A stretch of 64,000 nt of DNA from Microbacterium sp. AG1240 (GTDB lineage Bacteria > Actinomycetota > Actinomycetes > Actinomycetales > Microbacteriaceae): assembly GCF_003635115.1 (NCBI RefSeq), contig NZ_RBXJ01000001.1, positions 1,612,001-1,676,000 on the forward strand. The letters are read 5' to 3'. The position numbers were made by a program, and so were the translations under genes. Of this stretch, positions 47,601 through 58,017 are shown in pieces (position 1 is the stretch's first letter; each line of letters opens with the position of its first letter). The notes under the pieces are model-generated. The model was given only the letters and a program-made list of their open reading frames with translations. It was not told where the DNA came from and searched no databases.

Positions 47601-49255
47601 GCCCCCGACGAAGGTCTACCCCTGGGTGGCGCGCACACGCCACGCGACCGCGGGCGTCGGGCTCATCTCCCCGCCACCGCACCACGACATCTATTCGATC
47701 GAAGACCTCAAGCAGCTCATCTTCGACCTGAAGCGGGCCAACCCCGAGGCGCGCATCCACACGAAGCTCGTCAGCCAGTCGGGCATCGGTGCGGTCGCCG
47801 CGGGCGTCGCCAAGGCGCTCAGTGACGTGATCCTCGTCTCCGGGCAGGACGGCGGCACGGGCGCGAGCCCGCTGAACTCGCTGAAGCACGCCGGCACGCC
47901 CTGGGAGCTGGGTCTGGCCGAGACGCAGCAGACGCTCATGCTCAACGGCATGCGCGACCGCGTGGTCGTCCAGGTCGACGGCCAGCTCAAGACCGGTCGC
48001 GATGTGATCGTCGGTGCCCTCCTCGGCGCCGAGGAGTTCGGGTTCGCGACCGCCCCGCTCGTCGTGTCGGGCTGCATCATGATGCGCGTCTGCCACCTCG
48101 ACACGTGCCCGGTCGGCGTCGCGACGCAGAATCCCGTTCTGCGATCGCGCTTCACCGGTAAGCCGGAGTTCGTCGTGAACTTCATGGAGTTCATCGCCGA
48201 AGAGGTGCGCGAATACCTCGCCGAGCTCGGCTTCCGCTCGCTCGACGAAGCCATCGGCCACGCCGAGCTGCTCGACGTCGACGGCGCCCTCGATCACTGG
48301 AAGGCGAGCGGTCTCGACCTCGCACCCATCCTCGAGGGCCCCCGCTTCGCGGACGACGTTCCCCGTCGCCACGGCCGGGAGCAGAACCACGAGCTGGAAG
48401 AGCACTTCGACGTGCAGCTCATCGAGCGCGCGCAGGACGTGATCGCCCACGGCGGTCACGTCGAGATCGACCTGCCGATCCGCAACACCGAGCGGGCCGT
48501 CGGAACGATGCTGGGCCACCGCGTCACGCGCGCCCACGGCGAGAACGGGCTGCCCTCCGGGTCCATCGAGGTGCGCCTCACCGGCTCCGCGGGCCAGTCG
48601 TTCGGTGCGTTCATGCCCTCCGGCATCACGCTCCGCCTCGAGGGAGACTCGAACGACTACGTCGGCAAGGGGCTCTCGGGCGGGCAGATCGTGATCCGGC
48701 CGCCGCGCGATTCGGCGTTCGCCGCATCCGAGAACGTCATCGCCGGCAACGTCATCGGATATGGCGCGACGCAGGGCTGGATGTTCCTGAACGGCGTGGT
48801 GGGGGAGCGGTTCTTCGTCCGCAACTCCGGCGCCACGGCCGTCGTCGAGGGGGTGGGCGACCACGCGCTCGAGTACATGACGGGCGGGCTGGCCGTGATC
48901 CTCGGGGCGACCGGGCGCAACCTCGGTGCGGGCATGTCCGGCGGAACGGCCTACGTCTACAAGCTCGACGAGGCCCTCGTGAACCGCGAGGCTCTCGCCT
49001 CGGGCGAGCTCGAGCTCGGACCGCTCGGTTCGGGCGACGCCGAGATGCTGCGCGACCTGCTCGAGCAGCACCGGGCTGAAACGGGTTCGACCCTCGCGGG
49101 CGAGCTGCTCGACGACTTCGACGCAGAGCTCGCCAATTTCGTCCGTGTGGTGCCGCGCGATTACGCCGCGGTGCTGCAGACGCGTCAGACCGCCGTCGAC
49201 GAGGGACTCGACCCCGACGGCGACGTGGTCTGGAGCCGCATTCTGGAGGTGACGG

Positions 49256-49263
<8 letters not shown>
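44683..49263 (+). CDS. gltB: Glutamate synthase (NADPH) large subunit
   Basis: Transfers the amide of glutamine to 2-oxoglutarate. From the ATG at 44683 the product has 1526 residues. The N-terminal nucleophile is Cys31 (KDACGLAM), implying removal of a 30-residue propeptide. The central and FMN domains follow, with the [3Fe-4S] motif C1131, C1137, C1142 ([12 protein letters not shown]), and a C-terminal GXGXG beta-helix ([32 protein letters not shown]). An alternative GTG at 44668 would add five residues. The GTG of gltD overlaps its end by 8 nt. Confidence 0.97.
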
Positions 49264-50722
<1,459 letters not shown>

Positions 50723-50771
50723 GCTGGCCGAGGCCTTCCACCCGACCCCCATCTTTCGGAGAAAAATACCG

Positions 50772-52220
50772 ATGAGACGCGCCAAGATCGTCGCAACGCT
50801 AGGACCCGCCACATCGACCTATGAGAGCGTTCGCGCGATCATCGACGCGGGTGTCGACGTCGCCCGTCTGAACCTCAGCCACGGCGACTACTCCGTGCAC
50901 GAGGGCAACTACGCGAACGTGCGTCGGGCTGCCGACGACGCCGGCAAGCCGGTCGCGATCCTCGTCGACCTGCAGGGGCCGAAGATCCGCCTGGGTCGCT
51001 TCTCCGACGGCCCGCACGAGCTGGCCGCCGGCGACATCTTCAAGATCACCGTCGACGACATCGCCGGCACCAAGGAGATCGTCTCGACGACCTTCAAGGG
51101 CCTGCCGCAGGACGTGAAGCCCGGCGACTACCTCTTGATCGACGACGGCAAGGTGCGCGTGCAGGTCATCGAGACCGACGGTGTGACCGTGACCACCGAG
51201 GTCATCGTGGGCGGACCGGTCTCGAACAACAAGGGCATCAACCTCCCGGGCGTGGCCGTCAACGTGCCCGCACTGTCGGAGAAGGACGAGGACGACCTCC
51301 GCTGGGGTCTGCGCACCGGCGCCGACCTCATCGCGCTCTCCTTCGTCCGCGATGCGTCCGACATCGAGCGCGTTCACGTGATCATGGCCGAGGAGAACCG
51401 CACGGTTCCCGTCATCGCCAAGATCGAGAAGCCGCAGGCTGTCGACAACCTCGAGGCCATCATCGACGCGTTCGACGGCATCATGGTCGCCCGCGGCGAC
51501 CTCGGCGTCGAGCTGCCGCTCGAAGCGGTGCCGATCGTCCAGAAGCGTGCGGTGGAGCTTGCCCGCCGCATGGCGAAGCCCGTCATCGTCGCGACGCAGA
51601 TGCTCGAGTCGATGATCACGAACCCGGTGCCCACCCGCGCCGAGACCAGCGACGTCGCCAACGCGGTCCTCGACGGTGCCGACGCCGTCATGCTCTCGGG
51701 CGAGACCAGCGTCGGGCAGTACCCGGTCGTCGTCGTCGAGACGATGGCTCGGATCGTCGCCTCCACCGAGGAGCACGGTCTCGACCGCATCGCGCGCCTG
51801 ACGACCAAGCCGCGCACCCAGGGCGGGGCCATCACGCTCGCCGCGATCGAGGTCGCCGAGTTCGTCGAGGCGAAGTACCTCTGCATCTTCACCGAGTCGG
51901 GCGACTCCGCGCGCCGTATGTCTCGCCTGCGCTCTCCCATCCCGATGATCGCCTTCACGCCCGAGCCGGGCATCCGTCGCCGTCTCGCCCTCACCTGGGG
52001 CGTGCGCTCGACCCTGGTCGAGCACGTCGAGCACACCGACATGATGTTCCTGCAGGTCGACGACTACTTCCTGTCCAACGACCTCGCGAAGGTCGGCGAC
52101 AAGGTCATCGTCATCTCCGGTTCCCCTCCCGGAATCGCGGGGTCGACCAACGACCTGCGCGTGCACAAGATCGGCGACGCCGTTCACGGCGCAGCGCCCA
52201 TCTACCAGCGCGAAGCCTGA
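50772..52220 (+). CDS. pyk: Pyruvate kinase
   Basis: Converts PEP and ADP to pyruvate and ATP. The product has 482 residues. AKIVATLGPATSTYE opens the barrel; VPVIAKIEKPQAVDN holds the catalytic Lys; GIMVARGDLGVELP is the metal/PEP loop and VIVATQMLESMI the signature helix. The C-terminal allosteric domain runs from about 350. I start at the ATG at 50772 because the barrel begins MRRAKIVATLG; longer in-frame starts lie in gltD. A strong hairpin terminator follows. Confidence 0.97.
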   Translation: MRRAKIVATLGPATSTYESVRAIIDAGVDVARLNLSHGDYSVHEGNYANVRRAADDAGKPVAILVDLQGPKIRLGRFSDGPHELAAGDIFKITVDDIAGTKEIVSTTFKGLPQDVKPGDYLLIDDGKVRVQVIETDGVTVTTEVIVGGPVSNNKGINLPGVAVNVPALSEKDEDDLRWGLRTGADLIALSFVRDASDIERVHVIMAEENRTVPVIAKIEKPQAVDNLEAIIDAFDGIMVARGDLGVELPLEAVPIVQKRAVELARRMAKPVIVATQMLESMITNPVPTRAETSDVANAVLDGADAVMLSGETSVGQYPVVVVETMARIVASTEEHGLDRIARLTTKPRTQGGAITLAAIEVAEFVEAKYLCIFTESGDSARRMSRLRSPIPMIAFTPEPGIRRRLALTWGVRSTLVEHVEHTDMMFLQVDDYFLSNDLAKVGDKVIVISGSPPGIAGSTNDLRVHKIGDAVHGAAPIYQREA

Positions 52221-52225
52221 TCCTC

Positions 52226-52260
52226 CGCACGGGCGTCCGGGGTTCTCGGACGCCCGTGCG
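52226..52260 (+). terminator. Strong hairpin terminator after pyk
   Basis: A perfect 14-bp stem, CGCACGGGCGTCCG (52226-52239) with CGGACGCCCGTGCG (52247-52260), and a 7-nt loop, starting 5 nt after the pyk stop. Only a weak ATATGGTT follows instead of a T-tract; that stretch probably doubles as the tRNA promoter. Confidence 0.8.
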
Positions 52261-52285
52261 ATATGGTTCGGATGCTGAAGTGCTC

Positions 52286-52368
52286 GCCGGTGTGGCGGAA
52301 CGGCAGACGCGGGGCACTCAAAATGCTCTGTCCGAAAGGGCGTGTGGGTTCGAATCCCACCACCGGCA
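52286..52368 (+). tRNA. tRNA-Leu (CAA anticodon)
   Basis: Acceptor GCCGGTG (52286-52292) pairs with CACCGGC (52361-52367), with discriminator A at 52368. The anticodon loop is CTCAAAA between GGGCA and TGCTC-side stems, giving anticodon CAA, which reads UUG. The long variable arm (around TGTCCGAAAGGGCG) is class II, as for Leu, and the T arm is GTGGGTTCGAATCCCAC. CCA is not encoded. A possible -10, TATGGT, lies at 52263-52268. Confidence 0.95.
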
Positions 52369-52457
52369 CTCCAGTGAGAAGTCCGTCATCCGTGAATGCG
52401 GTTCCTGGCTCCTTTCCCCCCACCCCGGGTATCGGCGGGTATGCCGACCCCCTGTCT

Positions 52458-52463
52458 TAGGAT
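52458..52463 (+). promoter_or_regulatory. Predicted -10 box of the ANTAR response regulator, leaderless
   Basis: TAGGAT ends 6 nt before the GTG at 52470. No -35 match is seen at 16-18 nt upstream. Confidence 0.55.
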
Positions 52464-52469
52464 GAATAC

Positions 52470-53087
52470 GTGACTGACCTAGATCCGGGCACCGCGCCCG
52501 TGGCATCCGCCCCCCGCCGTGTCGTGGTCGCGGAGGATGAGTCGCTCATCCGCCTCGACATCGTCGAGATCCTGCGCGACAACGGCTTCGACGTCGTCGG
52601 CGAGGCGGGCGACGGCGAGACCGCGGTGCAGCTCGCCACCGAACTGCGCCCCGACCTCGTCATCATGGACGTCAAGATGCCGCAGCTCGACGGCATCAGC
52701 GCCGCCGAGCGGCTGAGCAAGAACCACATCGCCCCCGTGGTGCTGCTGACGGCGTTCAGCCAGAAGGAGCTCGTCGAGCGCGCCAGCGAGGCGGGCGCGC
52801 TCGCCTACGTGGTGAAGCCCTTCACCCCCAACGATCTGCTCCCCGCGATCGAGATCGCTCTGGCCCGCTACGACCAGATCATCACTCTCGAGGCCGAGGT
52901 CGCCGACATGGTCGAGCGCTTCGAGACGCGCAAGCTCGTCGACCGGGCCAAGGGTCTGCTGAACGAGAAGATGGGCCTCACCGAGCCCGAGGCCTTCCGC
53001 TGGATCCAGAAGGCGTCCATGGACCGTCGCCTCACCATGCAGGACGTGGCCAAGGCCATCATCGAGCAGCTCGCGCCGAAGAAGTAG
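52470..53087 (+). CDS. Response regulator with ANTAR RNA-binding domain (PdtaR-like)
   Basis: A 205-residue two-component output protein. The receiver domain (about 16-130) has VVVAEDES acidic residues, the phosphoacceptor Asp67 in VIMDVKMP, Thr in LLTAF and Lys in VVKPF. A short coiled coil leads to an ANTAR domain (about 140-200: KLVDRAKGLLNEKMGLTEPEAFRWIQKAS in that region). It should act as an antiterminator on RNA hairpin pairs. Homologue Rv1626 (PdtaR) likewise lies between pykA and polA in M. tuberculosis. The partner kinase is not in the window. Start supported by the leaderless -10. Confidence 0.95.
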   Translation: MTDLDPGTAPVASAPRRVVVAEDESLIRLDIVEILRDNGFDVVGEAGDGETAVQLATELRPDLVIMDVKMPQLDGISAAERLSKNHIAPVVLLTAFSQKELVERASEAGALAYVVKPFTPNDLLPAIEIALARYDQIITLEAEVADMVERFETRKLVDRAKGLLNEKMGLTEPEAFRWIQKASMDRRLTMQDVAKAIIEQLAPKK

Positions 53088-53110
53088 CGCGACCTCGCCA
53101 GAGCCTCATC

Positions 53111-53145
53111 GAAGAACGGATGCTGAGAACCAGCATCCGTTCTTC
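53111..53145. terminator. Bidirectional hairpin terminator, 15-bp perfect stem
   Basis: GAAGAACGGATGCTG (53111-53125) pairs with CAGCATCCGTTCTTC (53131-53145) around AGAAC. It lies between the convergent response regulator and thioesterase genes and is followed by ATTT on the plus strand. The thioesterase stop codon (53144-53146) overlaps the stem by two bases. Confidence 0.85.
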
Positions 53146-53575
53146 ATTTCTGCGGGGCGTCCTTGATGTGGTTCGTGATGCGCACCGTCGAGCAGCGACG
53201 GCCCTGCTCGTCGGAGACGACGATCTCGTGAACCGTGATCGAGCGACCGAGATGGATCGGCGTGCAGACCCCCGTGACGATGCCCGACGTGGCCGATCGC
53301 GTGTGGGTGGCGTTGATGTCCACGCCGACGGCGAGCCTGCCGGGACCCGCATAGAGGTTCGCGGCCATCGACCCCAGCGATTCGCCGAGCACGACGTACG
53401 CGCCCCCGTGGAGCAGGCCGACCGGCTGGGTGTTGCCCTCGACGGGCATGGTGGCCACCGCGCGTTCCACCGTGAACTCGACCCATTCGAAGCCCATCTT
53501 CTCGGCGAGGGAGCCCATTCCGCGCCCCCGCACCCATTCGAGACCGGAGGAGGAGTCGGGAACGGTCTCGGTCAT
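53144..53575 (-). CDS. Hotdog-fold thioesterase (PaaI/YdiI type)
   Basis: A 143-residue single hotdog-domain protein, probably an acyl-CoA thioesterase acting as a multimer in the cytoplasm. QPVGLLHGGAYVVLGESLGS is the 4HBT active-site helix with HGG and the downstream Glu; GVDINATHTRSATSG and TVRITNHI complete the fold. The acyl substrate is unknown (candidates are aromatic acyl-CoA or menaquinone-pathway DHNA-CoA, by family only). It is the only minus-strand gene between pyk and the SGNH gene. Confidence 0.88.
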   Translation of the reverse strand: MTETVPDSSSGLEWVRGRGMGSLAEKMGFEWVEFTVERAVATMPVEGNTQPVGLLHGGAYVVLGESLGSMAANLYAGPGRLAVGVDINATHTRSATSGIVTGVCTPIHLGRSITVHEIVVSDEQGRRCSTVRITNHIKDAPQK

Positions 53576-53618
53576 GGTCGCCTTCGCTCGGTGACGGATG
53601 AGTGTCGTCGGGCCTCGT

Positions 53619-53624
53619 TAGCAT
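53619..53624 (+). promoter_or_regulatory. Predicted -10 box of polA, leaderless
   Basis: TAGCAT ends 6 nt before the polA GTG at 53631. Confidence 0.5.
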
Positions 53625-53630
53625 TGACGA

Positions 53631-56270
53631 GTGACGGACTCCGGAAAGCCTACCCTTCTCGTCGTCGACGGCCATTCGCTGGCATATCGGGCGTTCTACG
53701 CGCTGCCCGTCGATAACTTCTCGACGAAGGACGGCCAGCACACGAACGGCATCTACGGATTCCTGTCGATGCTGGTGAACCTGATCAAGGCCGAGCAGCC
53801 CACCCATCTCGCCGTGGCGTTCGACACGTCCCGGCAGTCGTTCCGCACCCGCGAGTACACCGAGTACAAGGCGAACCGCTCCGAGACGCCGGCGGAGTTC
53901 AAGGGCCAGATCCCGATCCTTCAAGACTGCCTGGCCGCGATGAGCATCCCGGTCATCCAGAAAGAAGACTTCGAGGCCGACGACATCCTCGCCACCCTCG
54001 CGACGCAGGGCGCCGCCCAGGGCTTCCACGTACTGGTCTGCTCGGGCGATCGCGACACCATCCAGCTCGTCACCGACGACGTCACGCTGCTCTATCCGAA
54101 CGTGCAGGGCGTCTCGCAGTTGAAGCGCTACGACCCGACCGCCGTCGTCGAGAAGTACGGACTGCCGCCGGCCCAGTACCCCGAGATCGCCGCGCTGGTC
54201 GGTGAGACGAGCGACAACCTGCCGGGCGTTCCGAAGGTCGGCGAGAAGACCGCCGTGAAGTGGCTGACCCAGTACGGCTCGCTCGACGCGCTGCTCGAGA
54301 ACGCCGACAAGGTGACGGGCGTCGTCGGCAACAACCTGCGCGAGCACCTCGACGACGTGCGGCGCAACCGGCACCTGAACCGTCTCCTCACCGACGTCGA
54401 GCTTCCCCTGGCTCCCGCCGATCTCGCCGTGCGGCCCATCGATGCCCAGGCCGTCCGCGACATCTTCGCGCGCCTCGAGTTCCGCACGCTGCTGCCCCGC
54501 GTGTTCGAGGCCGCCGGGGTGGACCAGTCGTCGGGGAGCAGCGCCGATGCGCCCACCGCCGAGGCCCCCGCCTCGCCCGAGCTCGACGCCGCGGCGCTGG
54601 CCGCCTGGGCCGAGTCCGCCGACGGACAGGTCGCCGTCACCGTGGTCGTCGCCGGCGGACAGCCGACGCGGATCGGACTCGCGACGACGGATGCTGCGGC
54701 CGAGGGGGAGTGGACCCCCGAGCTGTCGACGGCCATCGCGCCCTGGCTCGCCTCTTCCTCCCCGAAGGTCTTCGCCGACGCCAAGCCCCAGGTGAAGGCC
54801 CTCGCGCGGGCCGGTCTCGACGTCGGAGGGCTCGTCTTCGACGTCATCCTGGCAGGCTGGCTGCGGCGTCCGAGCTTCCCGGACAAGACCCTCGCCGACC
54901 TCGTCGACCGCTACCTCGGCGAGAAGCTCCCCGAGGCCGACCCGACCCAGCTCGTGCCCGAGACCGAGGGCGCGACGCCGGGGCAGGTCTCGTGGTTCAC
55001 GCTCCGGGTCGCCGAGGCACTGGCCGCCGAACTGCCCGACAGCGTGCGGCAGGTGTTCGACACCATCGAGCTGCCCAGCCTCCGCACGCTGGCGGCCATG
55101 GAACTGGCCGGTGTCGCGGTCTCGCACGAGAAGCTCTCGTCGTTCTCCGCCGAGTTGGGGTCGCGCGCCGACCGTCTCGCCGAGCAGGCGTATGCGGCGA
55201 TCGGTCACGAGGTGAACCTCGGCTCGCCGAAGCAGCTGCAGGAGGTTCTGTTCGAAGAGCTGCAGCTGCCGAAGACCCGGAAGACGAAGACGGGCTACTC
55301 GACGGATGCCGCGGTGCTCGCCGACCTGCAGGACTCCCATCCTCACGCGTTCCTCGATCTGCTCCTCCGGCATCGCGAGGCGACCAAGCTGAGGCAGATC
55401 ATCGACTCCCTCGACGTCGCGATCGACGACGGCGGCCGCATCCACACCACCTACGTGCAGACCGGCAGCCAGACCGGGCGTCTGTCGAGCACCGACCCCA
55501 ATCTCCAGAACATCCCGATCCGCAATGAGGAGAGCCGCCGCATCCGTGCCGCGTTCGAGGTCGGCGAGGGGTACGAGACCCTTCTCACCGCCGACTACTC
55601 GCAGATCGAGATGCGGATCATGGCGCATCTATCGGGCGACCCCGGCCTCATCGAAGCGTTCAACTCGGGCGAGGACCTCCACCGTTTCGTCGGCGCCCGT
55701 GTGTTCGGCGTCACGCCCGAGGAGGTGACCGCACCGATGCGGACGAAGGTCAAGGCGATGTCGTACGGCCTCGTCTACGGGCTGTCGGCGTTCGGGCTCT
55801 CGAAGCAGCTCCGCATCGAGCAGAGCGAGGCGAAGCAGCTCATGATGGAGTACTTCGCGCGGTTCGGTGCCGTGCGCGACTACCTCCGTTCCTCGGTGGA
55901 GCAGGCTCGCATCGACGGGTACACCGAGACGATCTTCGGCCGCCGCCGCCCGTTCCCCGACCTGACGAGTCCCAACCGGGTGCTCCGCGAGAACGCCGAG
56001 CGCGCGGCCCTCAACGCCCCCATCCAGGGGAGTGCCGCCGACATCATGAAGATCGCGCTCTTCCACATCCACGACGACCTGGTCGCCGCCGGTATGCGAT
56101 CCCGCGTGCTGCTGCAGATCCACGACGAGCTCGTGGTCGAAGTGGCCGCGGGGGAGTGGTCGCAGACCGAAGAGATCGTCCGCGCCCGCATGGGCGATGC
56201 CGCGACGCTCTCCGTGCCGCTCGACGTGCAGATCGGGCGCGGGGGTGATTGGGACGAGGCAGGTCACTAG
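53631..56270 (+). CDS. polA: DNA polymerase I
   Basis: Gap-filling and Okazaki fragment processing polymerase, 879 residues. The 5' nuclease domain is at 1 to about 290 (LLVVDGHSLAYRAFYALP, CSGDRDTIQL). The middle domain corresponds to the 3'-5' exonuclease fold but lacks catalytic residues: where E. coli has FDTETD it reads VTVVVAG, and the NLKYDR site reads DAKPQV, so no proofreading is expected. The polymerase domain has motif A DYSQIEMR, the O-helix RTKVKAMSYGLVYGLSAFG and motif C QIHDELVVEV. Its TAG stop starts the DUF885 -10. Confidence 0.97.
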   Translation: MTDSGKPTLLVVDGHSLAYRAFYALPVDNFSTKDGQHTNGIYGFLSMLVNLIKAEQPTHLAVAFDTSRQSFRTREYTEYKANRSETPAEFKGQIPILQDCLAAMSIPVIQKEDFEADDILATLATQGAAQGFHVLVCSGDRDTIQLVTDDVTLLYPNVQGVSQLKRYDPTAVVEKYGLPPAQYPEIAALVGETSDNLPGVPKVGEKTAVKWLTQYGSLDALLENADKVTGVVGNNLREHLDDVRRNRHLNRLLTDVELPLAPADLAVRPIDAQAVRDIFARLEFRTLLPRVFEAAGVDQSSGSSADAPTAEAPASPELDAAALAAWAESADGQVAVTVVVAGGQPTRIGLATTDAAAEGEWTPELSTAIAPWLASSSPKVFADAKPQVKALARAGLDVGGLVFDVILAGWLRRPSFPDKTLADLVDRYLGEKLPEADPTQLVPETEGATPGQVSWFTLRVAEALAAELPDSVRQVFDTIELPSLRTLAAMELAGVAVSHEKLSSFSAELGSRADRLAEQAYAAIGHEVNLGSPKQLQEVLFEELQLPKTRKTKTGYSTDAAVLADLQDSHPHAFLDLLLRHREATKLRQIIDSLDVAIDDGGRIHTTYVQTGSQTGRLSSTDPNLQNIPIRNEESRRIRAAFEVGEGYETLLTADYSQIEMRIMAHLSGDPGLIEAFNSGEDLHRFVGARVFGVTPEEVTAPMRTKVKAMSYGLVYGLSAFGLSKQLRIEQSEAKQLMMEYFARFGAVRDYLRSSVEQARIDGYTETIFGRRRPFPDLTSPNRVLRENAERAALNAPIQGSAADIMKIALFHIHDDLVAAGMRSRVLLQIHDELVVEVAAGEWSQTEEIVRARMGDAATLSVPLDVQIGRGGDWDEAGH

Positions 56271-56273
56271 GCT
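56268..56273 (+). promoter_or_regulatory. Predicted -10 box of the DUF885 gene, overlapping the polA stop, leaderless
   Basis: TAGGCT begins with the polA stop codon and ends 6 nt before the second of two tandem ATGs (56280), which decides the start. Confidence 0.5.
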
Positions 56274-56279
56274 CGAATG

Positions 56280-57953
56280 ATGACCGACGCTCCTCGTACC
56301 TCCACACCGATCGATGCGATCGCCGACGCCTGGGTCGACACTCTGGCCGAGATCTCACCCACGACCGCGACGTACATCGGCCGATCCGAGTTCAACGACC
56401 GTTACGGCGACTACTCGCCCGACGGCCACGCGCGGTACATCAGTGCCGTCCGCGACACGATCTCCCAGCTCGAGAGCGCTCAGCCCGTCGACGCGATCGA
56501 CGCGGTCACCCGGGAAGACATGCTGCGCGAGCTGAAGCTCGACGTCGAGCTCGACGATGCCCGGTGGCACCTGCGCGACCTGAATGTCATCGCCTCTCCC
56601 GCGCAGGACATCCGTCAGGTGTTCGACCTCATGCCGACGGCGACCGTCGACGACTGGTCGGTGGTGGCCACCCGCCTGCGCGCGCTGCCGGCGGCGATCG
56701 AGGGCTACGTCGAGACGCTCACAGAGGGCATCGCCCAGGGCGTGGTGCCCGCACGGCGCCAGGTCGTCGAGGTGGCGACCCAGATCGCGCGCTACACCTC
56801 CGACACCGGTTTCTTCACCGAGTTCGCCGGCGATGCCGCCCCCGAGTCCGGGCAGCTGCCGGCCTCGCTCGCCCGTGAGCTCGCCGACAGCGCGAATGCG
56901 GCGCGCGTCGCCTACGACGCGCTGGGCCGCTTCCTCACCGGCCAACTCGCCCCCGTCGCGACCGAGAAGGACGCCGTCGGGCGCGAGGTCTACCCGCTGC
57001 ACTCTCGCCGCTTCCTCGGCGCCACGATCGACCTCGACGAGACCTACGAGTGGGGCGTCGAAGAACTGGCCCGCATGGTCGCCGAGCAGGAGTCCATCGC
57101 GAACGAGATCCTCCCCGGTGCCTCCGTCGAGGAGGCCGTGGCGTTCCTCGAGAACGACCCCGCGCGAAAGCTCCACGGCACCGAGGAGCTGCAGAAGTGG
57201 ATGCAGGAGACGAGCGATCGCGCCGTCACCGAACTGGGCGCGACCCACTTCGACATCCCGGAGCCCATCCGTCGCCTGGAATGCATGATCGCGCCGACAC
57301 GCGAGGGCGGCATCTACTACACCGGCCCGACCGACGACTTCTCGCGTCCGGGTCGCATGTGGTGGTCGGTGCCCGAGGGCGTCAACGACTTCGATACGTG
57401 GCGCGAGCTCACGACCGTGTACCACGAGGGCGTTCCCGGACACCACCTGCAGATCGCGCAGGCGGTCTACAACCGTGCGCAGCTGAACTCCTGGCGCCGG
57501 CTCCTGGCCGGCACGTCGGGTCACGCCGAGGGGTGGGCGCTCTACGCCGAGAGGCTCATGGAGCAGCTCGGATTCCTCGACGACCCCGCCGACCGCCTCG
57601 GGATGCTCGACGGACAGCGGATGCGGGCAGCGCGTGTGGTGCTCGACATCGGCGTACACCTCGAGAAGCCCCGGCTGTCGGGCGACGGCGTGTGGGACCA
57701 CGACTACGCGCTCGACTTCATGCGGCGCAACGTCAACATGTCCGACGAGTTCGTGCAGTTCGAGGTCAACCGTTATCTCGGCTGGCCGGGCCAGGCACCG
57801 TCGTACAAGGTCGGCCAGCGCATCTGGGAGCAGGCGCGCGACGAAGACCGCGACCGGCGCGGCGACGCCTTCGACATCAAGGACTTCCACAAGCGTGCGC
57901 TCGACATCGGAGGGGTCGGACTCGACACCCTCCGCAGTGCGCTCAAGAACTGA
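56280..57953 (+). CDS. DUF885 family metallopeptidase-like protein
   Basis: A 557-residue mainly helical protein of the DUF885 family, related to M3/M32-type zinc peptidases. The active-site motif is YHEGVPGHHLQ (H382, E383, H388, H389), followed by GHAEGWALYAERLMEQLG with the third-ligand Glu, and VNRYLGWPGQAPSYKVG in the C-terminal part. No signal peptide is seen, so it is probably a cytoplasmic peptidase. The natural substrate is unknown. The tandem ATG (56277/56280) is resolved in favour of 56280 by promoter spacing. Confidence 0.9.
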   Translation: MTDAPRTSTPIDAIADAWVDTLAEISPTTATYIGRSEFNDRYGDYSPDGHARYISAVRDTISQLESAQPVDAIDAVTREDMLRELKLDVELDDARWHLRDLNVIASPAQDIRQVFDLMPTATVDDWSVVATRLRALPAAIEGYVETLTEGIAQGVVPARRQVVEVATQIARYTSDTGFFTEFAGDAAPESGQLPASLARELADSANAARVAYDALGRFLTGQLAPVATEKDAVGREVYPLHSRRFLGATIDLDETYEWGVEELARMVAEQESIANEILPGASVEEAVAFLENDPARKLHGTEELQKWMQETSDRAVTELGATHFDIPEPIRRLECMIAPTREGGIYYTGPTDDFSRPGRMWWSVPEGVNDFDTWRELTTVYHEGVPGHHLQIAQAVYNRAQLNSWRRLLAGTSGHAEGWALYAERLMEQLGFLDDPADRLGMLDGQRMRAARVVLDIGVHLEKPRLSGDGVWDHDYALDFMRRNVNMSDEFVQFEVNRYLGWPGQAPSYKVGQRIWEQARDEDRDRRGDAFDIKDFHKRALDIGGVGLDTLRSALKN

Positions 57954-57982
57954 CACGGAGCGGGAATAGCCCGCGGGCACGG

Positions 57983-57988
57983 TAGGTT
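57983..57988 (+). promoter_or_regulatory. Predicted -10 box of the LLM monooxygenase gene
   Basis: TAGGTT gives a start near 57995 and a leader of about 22 nt that includes GAGG at 58008-58011, 6 nt before the ATG at 58018. A small GCGGG/CCCGC hairpin just upstream (57960-57974) may end the DUF885 transcript. Confidence 0.4.
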
Positions 57989-58017
57989 CATTCAGGCGAA
58001 TAGAAATGAGGCTTGGC

